This document shows, piece by piece, positions 1 through 6,433 of a DNA stretch of 8,834 nt. A program made the position numbers and the translations under genes. The stretch comes from an uncultured Mollicutes bacterium. Lineage in GTDB: Bacteria; Bacillota_I; Bacilli_A; UBA3375. The stretch is from contig CAMZNW010000044.1 of NCBI GenBank assembly GCA_947313935.1, positions 1-8,834 of the forward strand, read 5' to 3'. Numbering within the stretch: position 1 is the stretch's first letter; every line of letters begins with the position of its first letter. The notes below the pieces were generated by a model. It did no database searches and was not told the origin of the DNA. It saw only the letters and a list, made by a program, of their open reading frames with translations.

Positions 1-76
1 TTAGTAGTACTACAAATGTGAATACTATGTATACCTTGTTTAATTTACCTATTTGTTTATTTTTTAATACCTGCAT
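1..76 (-). CDS. 5' end of an unidentified gene with a hydrophobic N-terminus (partial)
   Basis: Only the first 25 codons are inside the window; the reading frame is open to the edge. The start is an ATG at 76-74, preceded by a strong ribosome binding site, AAGGAG, separated from the ATG by 4 bases (AATT). The peptide starts MQVLKNKQIGKLNKVY and continues into IVFTFVVLL: four lysines followed by an uninterrupted hydrophobic stretch. That is the pattern of a signal peptide or first membrane segment, so an exported or membrane protein is likely. It lies downstream of the dnd operon on the same strand, behind a terminator, and probably has its own promoter, so it need not belong to the system. 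The family cannot be named from this much sequence. Confidence is for the existence of the gene. Confidence 0.6.
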   Translation of the reverse strand, partial: MQVLKNKQIGKLNKVYIVFTFVVLL

Positions 77-161
77 AATTCTCCTTATTAATCTTGATTT
101 ACATCATACTATGAAATTTAAAATAAAAAGTTTCAAAAACAATTTTTTTATTCTATCTATT

Positions 162-190
162 ATTATATCATGTATTAAAATAAACCTTAA
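162..190 (-). promoter_or_regulatory. Possible extended -10 promoter for the gene starting at 76
   Basis: Read on the minus strand, TGATATAAT (170-162) is a perfect extended -10 element (TGnTATAAT). At a 17-base spacing the -35 position (190-185) reads TTAAGG, matching only 3 of 6 bases of TTGACA, so the extended -10 would have to carry recognition. The start point would be near 155, giving a leader of about 80 bases before the ATG at 76. The -35 position falls inside the terminator hairpin of the upstream operon. In such AT-rich DNA, TATAAT-like strings are common, so this is tentative. Confidence 0.4.
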
Positions 191-211
191 CTAAATTTGT
201 TAAGGTTTATT
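179..211 (-). terminator. Hairpin terminator at the end of the dnd operon
   Basis: Two perfect 13-base arms (179-191 and 199-211) are separated by a 7-base loop (192-198). On the minus strand the arm sequence is AATAAACCTTAAC, and the second arm runs into a moderately U-rich stretch (GGTTTATTTTAATA). It lies 45 bases after the dndA stop codon, the expected place for a Rho-independent terminator. The stem has only three G-C pairs and the U-tract is interrupted, so it may be leaky. The stem is symmetric, but no gene is visible that reads into it on the plus strand. Confidence 0.75.
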
Positions 212-255
212 ATTCTACTTTAGTTATAATTTAATATATCTAAATTTTAAAAATA

Positions 256-1308
256 TTATAAGTTTATTTCGTCATATGGTGATAAACTAAGTCTAATTGT
301 CGTTCTAATTTCTTGTTGTGTAAAACCACATGCTTTTAAAACATAACTTGGTTGAGTGATACTACAACTTGAACCAGTACTTGCTCCAATAATATCTTTA
401 TTATTTTCTAATATAATATTATTTATTTCACCTTTTATTTGAATACTAATAATATTATTAACTGTATTCTTAGGGAAATTAATTACTAAGTCCTCTCCAA
501 AACTTTCTTTTAATTGTTTTAAAATAATTTCTTTTGACTTTGTTATTTTTTTAATATTATTATTAATATTTGTTATAGCTAAATTAATCGCACTACTAAA
601 TCCTACTATTAACTCATTTGGTAACGTTCCACTACGATGATTATTTTGTTGTTCTGAACCATGTAATAAAGGAACAATATTACATTTATCACTAATAATT
701 GCTAATCCAATTCCTTTTGGACCAAATATTTTATGACTAGAAAATGATACATAATCAAATTGATCATAATTTATTTTTACTTTTCCTAAAGCTTGTGTAG
801 CATCTGTATGAAATAATATTTCTTTTTTATGACAATAATCATTAATATCTTCTACTTCATTAATAATACCAGTTTCATTATTAACTGACATTATTGAAAT
901 GAATTTTGTATCATCTTGAACACTTGCTTCAATTATAGCTTTAGTAATAACTCCATTTTTATCTGGATTAATAAAACTTACATTAGCACCTAAACTTTCA
1001 ATATATTTAAATACCATTAATACACTCTTATGTTCTGTTGTTGATGTTATAAAATGCGCATTTGAATATTTATTATATATTCCTTTTATAATATAGTTAT
1101 TACTCTCTGTAGCACCAGAAGTAAATACCATTCTCTCTTTATTTATTTTTAAATTTATAGCTATTTCATCAATTGCTTGATTAATAGTTTTTTTTATTTC
1201 TTTTGCTTCTTTATAATATTTACTATTATAATTAGCATAACTTATCCCTTGCATAGACTTTATTACTACTGGATGCATCTTTGTACTTGCTGCATTATCT
1301 AAATACAT
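256..1308 (-). CDS. dndA: Cysteine desulfurase, DndA-type (sulfur donor for DNA phosphorothioation)
   Basis: PLP-dependent, NifS/IscS-like enzyme that takes sulfur from L-cysteine as a protein persulfide. In Dnd systems it supplies sulfur to DndC and helps build its Fe-S cluster. Visible landmarks are the N-terminal YLDNAAST, GATESN (65-70), TEHKS with His93, NNETG (143-147), HTDATQ with Asp169 and Gln172, the PLP lysine Lys193 in SSHKIFGPKG, the RSGT motif (225-228), and the catalytic Cys315 in GASTGSSCS. The ATG is well supported: MYLDNAAST is the usual family start, and GGAGG (1322-1318) lies 9 bases upstream. It begins 1 base after the dndE stop and is the last gene of the operon. At 350 residues it is short for a family usually near 380-400: it stops just after RLSLSPYDEINL, so the last C-terminal helix seems absent. 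Assignment as DndA rather than a housekeeping IscS rests on its position. Confidence 0.93.
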   Translation of the reverse strand: MYLDNAASTKMHPVVIKSMQGISYANYNSKYYKEAKEIKKTINQAIDEIAINLKINKERMVFTSGATESNNYIIKGIYNKYSNAHFITSTTEHKSVLMVFKYIESLGANVSFINPDKNGVITKAIIEASVQDDTKFISIMSVNNETGIINEVEDINDYCHKKEILFHTDATQALGKVKINYDQFDYVSFSSHKIFGPKGIGLAIISDKCNIVPLLHGSEQQNNHRSGTLPNELIVGFSSAINLAITNINNNIKKITKSKEIILKQLKESFGEDLVINFPKNTVNNIISIQIKGEINNIILENNKDIIGASTGSSCSITQPSYVLKACGFTQQEIRTTIRLSLSPYDEINL

Positions 1309-1309
1309 T

Positions 1310-1675
1310 TTAAATATCCTCCAATAACAATTTAATAAGTTCTACTTTATCATTTTTAGCACGTTGAATATAACTTTGTAAATATTCCATTCCATATTCA
1401 ATTAAATTTAAATAATGCACTTTAGTTATATCTTCTTGATTTATATTATAAAATTCTTTTATTAATTCTTGATAATAATCATTTTCTAGTCCAAAGATTA
1501 TTAATGTATCTATTTCAAAACCATCTTCTTTTATATTTTTATTTATTTTATTACATTTAGATGCAAAGCAAACATTTATCGCTAATTTTAAAACTTTTGC
1601 ATTTGAATCAACCTCTAATAAATTTTTATATTCTTCTAGTAATATCAGTGTTTTATTTGATGTTTTAATCCTCAT
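1310..1675 (-). CDS. dndE: DndE, small DNA-binding subunit of the phosphorothioation complex
   Basis: A 121-residue protein, the size expected for DndE. Known DndE forms tetramers with a ribbon-helix-helix-like fold and prefers nicked double-stranded DNA; it is needed for sulfur incorporation together with DndC and DndD. What is visible fits: the opening RIKTSNKTLILLEEYKNLL and the following KVLKLAINVC helix match the start of the family, then a GFEIDTLIIFG segment (52-62), and a C-terminal helix with LIEYGMEYL (91-99) corresponding to the conserved glycine-containing end. The protein is fairly lysine-rich. The ATG at 1675-1673 follows AGAAGG at 5 bases and overlaps the 3' end of dndD by 11 bases; dndA follows after 1 base. 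DndE proteins diverge strongly, so the call combines similarity, size and the dndD-dndE-dndA context. Its presence argues for a Dnd rather than an Ssp system. Confidence 0.85.
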   Translation of the reverse strand: MRIKTSNKTLILLEEYKNLLEVDSNAKVLKLAINVCFASKCNKINKNIKEDGFEIDTLIIFGLENDYYQELIKEFYNINQEDITKVHYLNLIEYGMEYLQSYIQRAKNDKVELIKLLLEDI

Positions 1676-3473
1676 AATAACCTTCTTTTATCTTTGTTGT
1701 ATAGCCATCATTTTCAAGCGTATAAATACTTGCTAAATCATTTTTTATATAGTCATATTCTTCATAAGAAAACTCTTGATTAGTTGTTAAAATGATTACT
1801 TGATTTTTTAATTCATTTCTAAAATAATCAAAAATATTTCTAGTATGGGTTTTATCTAATCTCCCAATAAATGTATCAAGAACTAATGGTACTTCCAACT
1901 TTGATATTTTGATAACTCCTAAAATAAATGAAAATATTAATAATTGCTTTTCCCCAGAAGAAAAACTATTGTAATTTACTTCATTTTTTTCAAATTCAAG
2001 TTTAATTTCATTTTCTTTTATTATAACTCGTTCAAGTAAATTTGCTTTACGTAACAAATGATTATTTAAAATATCTAATACTTCGATAGAAAGTTTTTTA
2101 TATACAACTTCTTTTTGTTTACTATTATATTGTTTAATTATATTTAATAATTTTTTTTTCTCTAAAATAGAATTTTTAATTAACGTGTTTTCTAAAATTT
2201 TTTGTTCCTCTTCTTGAATTTCATTCACACATTTTAATTGATTTTCTTTATTTTTTGTTTTTTCATTTTGAAAGTTTTTTAATTTCATTTCATTTTCAAT
2301 TTTTAATTTTTTAAAATATTCTAAATTATCATTATAATTTATATGTTCAAAACCTTTTTTATTTTTACTTAGTTTACTCCGTATTTTATTCAATTGATTT
2401 TTATTAATTTTTATTTTTTCTATTAACTCATTTATCTTTTGTATCTCAAGTTCATCTTTTTCTTTGTTTTTTTGTAATATTTTTTGCTCTAAAACAATTG
2501 AAATCATATCATCTAAATCCATATATAAATTATTATCTAAATCTTTATAAAACTTATTAATTTTCTTCTTTCTATTTTCAATAGAAAAAACTAATCTATC
2601 TTTTTTTCTTTTTAAAACGTCTTGCTGTAAAAATAAAAATAACTCAGTTGTACAAAATTTATTTAATTCTTCCATATATTTTATATTTTTATTTTTCAAA
2701 TTTTTTTCTTTAATTAAATATTCATTTAACTCCGTGTTATTTAGTAATTCTAATTGCTTCATTTTATCTTCAATTAATGTAATATTTGATAAATTCAAAT
2801 TAATTTCTTTTTCTAGTTTTTCCTCACTTTGTTTAATATTTTTTTCTGTTCTTATTAAACTATCATATTCTTTTTTTAATTGCTTATATTTTAAACTAGC
2901 ATCTTTATTATAATCTCCATTAATTGCTTTATTAATATCTTTTTCCAAAAGATTAAAAGTTTTAAAATCAAATGTTATATCTATTAACTTAGTAACATAT
3001 TGATTAATTTTATTATTATCAATTAAATTTAATATTGTTTCTCCATTAAAAAAAAAGGCTTCTATTAAATCCTTTGAAAAAAATTCTTCAATATTAAAAT
3101 TATTATTTATTATACCATTTATCTTTATATTTAAATTTTCTTTGAAATTTTTTAAATCTTTGGAAAATTCGATTTGACGTAAAAATATATAAGTGTTATT
3201 TAAATGATAAAATTCAATTTCTACACTCATTTTATTTTTTTTAGTATTACAATTTAATAAATTTACAATATAATCTCTATATTCATTTGTAACTTGTGTA
3301 GAACCATACATTTGAGTTCCAAAAAAACAAAAAATTAATGCATTTAATAATGTTGTTTTTCCAGCTCCATTTTCACCTATTATTACATTTAAATTTTTTT
3401 TAGTATTATAATTATAAGTATGCCTACCTTCATAAGACCCGATATTATCTAACATAATTTTATTTATTTTCAT
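1665..3473 (-). CDS. dndD: DndD, SMC/Rad50-like ATPase of the phosphorothioation complex
   Basis: ABC-type ATPase with a coiled-coil insertion; in Dnd systems its ATPase activity is required for modification, probably through DNA binding or opening. Order of parts: N-terminal half of the nucleotide-binding domain with MLDNIGSYEG and Walker A GENGAGKT (33-40); FFFNGETI (141-148), a DndD-typical segment near the Q-loop; long charged Lys/Glu/Asn/Leu-rich coiled-coil region, roughly 170-450; ABC signature FSSGEKQ (504-510); Walker B and D-loop VPLVLDTFIGRLD (528-540), resembling the DndD pattern DTPxGRLD but with Phe-Ile for Pro-x; and ILTTNQEF (561-568) at the switch region. No CxxC zinc hook is seen in the coiled coil, unlike Rad50. 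The 602-residue length is slightly short of the roughly 650 common for DndD. The ATG has AAGGG at 5 bases and starts 1 base after the dndC stop; the end overlaps dndE by 11 bases. Confidence 0.93.
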   Translation of the reverse strand: MKINKIMLDNIGSYEGRHTYNYNTKKNLNVIIGENGAGKTTLLNALIFCFFGTQMYGSTQVTNEYRDYIVNLLNCNTKKNKMSVEIEFYHLNNTYIFLRQIEFSKDLKNFKENLNIKINGIINNNFNIEEFFSKDLIEAFFFNGETILNLIDNNKINQYVTKLIDITFDFKTFNLLEKDINKAINGDYNKDASLKYKQLKKEYDSLIRTEKNIKQSEEKLEKEINLNLSNITLIEDKMKQLELLNNTELNEYLIKEKNLKNKNIKYMEELNKFCTTELFLFLQQDVLKRKKDRLVFSIENRKKKINKFYKDLDNNLYMDLDDMISIVLEQKILQKNKEKDELEIQKINELIEKIKINKNQLNKIRSKLSKNKKGFEHINYNDNLEYFKKLKIENEMKLKNFQNEKTKNKENQLKCVNEIQEEEQKILENTLIKNSILEKKKLLNIIKQYNSKQKEVVYKKLSIEVLDILNNHLLRKANLLERVIIKENEIKLEFEKNEVNYNSFSSGEKQLLIFSFILGVIKISKLEVPLVLDTFIGRLDKTHTRNIFDYFRNELKNQVIILTTNQEFSYEEYDYIKNDLASIYTLENDGYTTKIKEGYYED

Positions 3474-3474
3474 T

Positions 3475-4986
3475 TTATCCCTTTATTAAAAGTTTATGTT
3501 CTGTTAATTTATTATTAATAAATTTCACATTACTATTACGATTATCTAAATTAATTGTCAATTTAGTATTATTTATTATTTGATTTAAAGTATCTTGATT
3601 AAATTTATATTCTTCACATAACTTATTTAGTACTTGAAAATTAATATTGCTATATTCTTCATCAAGAAGCTCATCTTGATGATATTTATTATAAATTTCA
3701 ATTGCACTTATTTCAATTTCTCCATTTTTTTTCCAAATATTATTAATCTCAATTATTTCATCTTTTAAAATTATTTTATATTCTGGTAATTTTTTTTGAA
3801 TATTTTTTTCTACTTTAAATAATTCATGTAACATTTTTTGTTTATGTTCATAAGTATAACCACTACGCCCAATTCGATAATATTTATCATATTTTTTTAT
3901 AATTAAATTATCTACATCTTTTTCAGATGTTTTTTTTATTTCTTCTATTGCTTTTTCTTTACTCATAATTTTTTTTGAATTCAAACTATATCTTTTTTCT
4001 TTTCTTTCAAGTTTTGAAGGAATAATTATTTCATTATTTTTAATAAAAACTTCTACTAATTTTAAATTACCATTTTTATCAAATAATTTTCTATTTTCTT
4101 GAATATCACGATTTTTAACTAAATCATCTCGATAATTTAAAAAAGGTTTTAACCATGTATTTCCACTTTCAATAAATCCTGTTAAAGATTTATCTGTTTT
4201 TACAACTGTACATGTCCAACATCCAAATCTTGAATTACCACATGTTTGTTGATTTTTAGTGCTTTGATCAATTACTATTGGACATTCTCCATCTAAAGTA
4301 GATTCACGATATAAAGCATATAAATCTTCATTATCATCGCCCCATGGATTTTTATTTTTTAATAAATAATCCCATACATCATTAACTGATAAATTAGCAA
4401 TTACAGGATATGTCCATGCATTTTTTATTGAACCATGACTTGATAAAATACTTCCTTTTATTTTATGTTTATCCATTGATCTTTTTCTTGAAATACTTTC
4501 TTCTTCACGTGTTCCTAAAAGTAAAACAACTTCTCCATTTTCAGCTACTTTGTTAAGAATAAAATCATTTGCTGGACTAATTTTAATTCGATCCGTGCAC
4601 CACCTAAATGCTTGGAGAGGTACTGGGTACCCGCGGCCAATTAAATTAACAAAAAAAGTGTTGTTTATTTTAGGATAGATTAATTGAGCACTTAATGGTA
4701 GATTATTATTTTTCGAAAATTCATTAATATTTTTGATTGATTTTTTAGTTTTATTTATTACAACTGGATTTTCCACTAATGTATCTGAAGAGATTACATA
4801 TACATGTTTTTTAGCTTTTTTTTGCCCTGCTAAATTTACTAATACTTCAGTAACTAATTGAAGCATTACTGTAGAATCTTTTCCACCACTATATCCAATA
4901 ATCCAAGGAATATCATCTAATAAATATACTTGTTCTATTTCTTGTTTAATTTCCAAAAATTTATCGTTTGTTTGTCTTTTAAACAT
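3475..4986 (-). CDS. dndC: DndC, PAPS-reductase-like PP-loop/Fe-S enzyme of phosphorothioation
   Basis: Member of the adenine nucleotide alpha-hydrolase (PAPS reductase) superfamily. DndC hydrolyses ATP, carries a 4Fe-4S cluster and is thought to activate the DNA backbone for sulfur insertion. The PP-loop is YSGGKDST (32-39), followed by SSDTLVENP (66-74), GRGYPVP (117-123), RWCTDR with Cys130 (128-133), LLLGTREEES (155-164) with SRKRSM, and a cysteine cluster Cys235, Cys249, Cys256 and Cys259 (GNSRFGCWTC), likely the Fe-S ligands together with Cys130. A C-terminal part from about 330 has no motif I recognise. The 503-residue length fits DndC. The start overlaps the end of the upstream DUF262 gene by 8 bases (ATGTTTAA) with only a weak GGAA before it, suggesting translational coupling. 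A stretch encoding about residues 117-133 is strikingly G+C-rich compared with the rest of the gene. Confidence 0.95.
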   Translation of the reverse strand: MFKRQTNDKFLEIKQEIEQVYLLDDIPWIIGYSGGKDSTVMLQLVTEVLVNLAGQKKAKKHVYVISSDTLVENPVVINKTKKSIKNINEFSKNNNLPLSAQLIYPKINNTFFVNLIGRGYPVPLQAFRWCTDRIKISPANDFILNKVAENGEVVLLLGTREEESISRKRSMDKHKIKGSILSSHGSIKNAWTYPVIANLSVNDVWDYLLKNKNPWGDDNEDLYALYRESTLDGECPIVIDQSTKNQQTCGNSRFGCWTCTVVKTDKSLTGFIESGNTWLKPFLNYRDDLVKNRDIQENRKLFDKNGNLKLVEVFIKNNEIIIPSKLERKEKRYSLNSKKIMSKEKAIEEIKKTSEKDVDNLIIKKYDKYYRIGRSGYTYEHKQKMLHELFKVEKNIQKKLPEYKIILKDEIIEINNIWKKNGEIEISAIEIYNKYHQDELLDEEYSNINFQVLNKLCEEYKFNQDTLNQIINNTKLTINLDNRNSNVKFINNKLTEHKLLIKG

Positions 4987-6433
4987 TTTGTTCCATTATA
5001 AATTCTTCTTTTATATTAATAATACTTTTTCTACACATTTCATAATTTTTTGGATCTTCTAATTCTAAATTAGAATTTTGTAAATAACTTTTTAATTCTT
5101 CTAATTCTTTTTTAGAGACTTTGAAATTTTTTTGTTCAACTATTTCTTTAAATTTTTCTTTATCTGCTGTAGTTATTGCTTTATAAATTTCAGCTTCTTT
5201 ATTATCTATTCCTCCTAAATCTATTTTAGTAGTACGATGTTCTAGTATTAATTGATAATAAAACTTTGTAGCATTTATAACTGAAAATATTTGTAAAATT
5301 TTATCATACATATATTCTGCTAATTCTTTATCTTCTATCGAAAAAGATATTAATGTAGCGTAACTATTTGTTTTAGCTTTTTCTATTTCCTTAAATTTAT
5401 CTCGATATTTTCGTTCCATAAGAAAATTTCTTGATAATTGTTCATAACTTTTTATCATTTTTGTATTCCACCAAATATAACATTTAGTAAAATCTTCAAA
5501 TTCTTCAATATAATTTTTCATTCCTTCATAAGAATATAAATTAAATTCTTTTTCTAACAGCTCCATGTAAGTTGTAGCAAATATTTTATCTGCACTAGCG
5601 ACTTGTAATTCTTTCCTTTTATGTGCATTATTATTTTTCATAATTATATATAATCGTAAATTATTTTTTAACTCTTTAATATTGTTAGAATATTTAGTTG
5701 ATTCAGATGTGTACACAATATCATTAAATTTATTTTTTAAATAAGTATTTTCTTTATTCGTAGCACCATTACTATACATATAACTAAATAATAATGCTTT
5801 AATAATTTCTATTGCCGATAATTCTTTACCACGAGCATTTAATTTCATAAATATTTTCATTGATTCTTTTAAATCATCTACTATTATTGGACTAATAAAT
5901 ATTTTTTGCATAATATAATTATATAATTCTTCTAACTCATGAATATTCTTATCTTTTAATAATTCTTTTATTTTAATACTATTAATTAATAATTGTTCAT
6001 TACTAATTTCTTCTTCTTCTAATATTGCGTTTTGATAAAATAATTCTAAATATGCTTTATTTAATTTTTCATTTTCAGAATAAAATCTATTTTCGCCATT
6101 AATATACAAAAATATTTTATCTTTATTAACCATTTGTTCTTCTAATAAATTTGTTATAACATTCAAAAATAATAATGTTGTTGTAACTCTTTGTTGTCCA
6201 TCTACTAAATATAACTTATTTTCATATTTAGGTTTATACATAAATATAACACCAAAATATGTATCATTTCCTTCCTCTTTATCCTTTAAAATATCCATTA
6301 AATATACATCTAATTCTTCTTTTCCCCAACTATATTCCCTTTGATATTCTGGTATTACTATTTTATTATCTTTAAATAATATTTCACTTAATTTTTTTTT
6401 ATTTTCTATTATTCTCCTATTATTTCTTTCCAT
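4979..6433 (-). CDS. DUF262 (GmrS/SspE N-terminal-like) protein, no HNH domain
   Basis: DUF262 proteins have a ParB/sulfiredoxin-like nucleotide-binding fold. In SspE this part senses phosphorothioated DNA and hydrolyses nucleotide; in GmrS-type enzymes it pairs with a DUF1524 HNH nuclease. Residue numbers count from the ATG at 6433. Landmarks are IPEYQREYSW (27-36), LYLVDGQQRVTTTLLFL (74-90) with the DGQQR motif, and FMKLNARGKELSAIEI (195-210). The rest is mainly helical, Lys/Glu-rich and without a recognisable nuclease motif: no EHIxPQ and no IGNxxLL, so the usual C-terminal DUF1524 domain is missing. It sits immediately upstream of dndC, the slot dndB takes in classical operons, and overlaps dndC by 8 bases. 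The start is uncertain. The ATG at 6433 overlaps the helicase by 25 bases and has a poor ribosome site; a TTG at 6445 would add four residues. Role as phosphorothioate sensor, regulator or restriction subunit is inferred. Confidence 0.85.
   Translation of the reverse strand: MERNNRRIIENKKKLSEILFKDNKIVIPEYQREYSWGKEELDVYLMDILKDKEEGNDTYFGVIFMYKPKYENKLYLVDGQQRVTTTLLFLNVITNLLEEQMVNKDKIFLYINGENRFYSENEKLNKAYLELFYQNAILEEEEISNEQLLINSIKIKELLKDKNIHELEELYNYIMQKIFISPIIVDDLKESMKIFMKLNARGKELSAIEIIKALLFSYMYSNGATNKENTYLKNKFNDIVYTSESTKYSNNIKELKNNLRLYIIMKNNNAHKRKELQVASADKIFATTYMELLEKEFNLYSYEGMKNYIEEFEDFTKCYIWWNTKMIKSYEQLSRNFLMERKYRDKFKEIEKAKTNSYATLISFSIEDKELAEYMYDKILQIFSVINATKFYYQLILEHRTTKIDLGGIDNKEAEIYKAITTADKEKFKEIVEQKNFKVSKKELEELKSYLQNSNLELEDPKNYEMCRKSIINIKEEFIMEQNV

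Noticed and set aside
1665..4986. Ssp system (SspC/SspD) instead of Dnd
   Set aside because: A DndE homologue is present, the DndD-type FFFNGE and GRLD motifs and the DndC cysteine pattern fit better, and no SspB-like gene is seen.
4979..6433. Calling the gene before dndC dndB
   Set aside because: Position would fit, but IPEYQREYSW, DGQQR and FMKLNARGKELS are DUF262 motifs; DndB has a different DGQHR-type domain arrangement.
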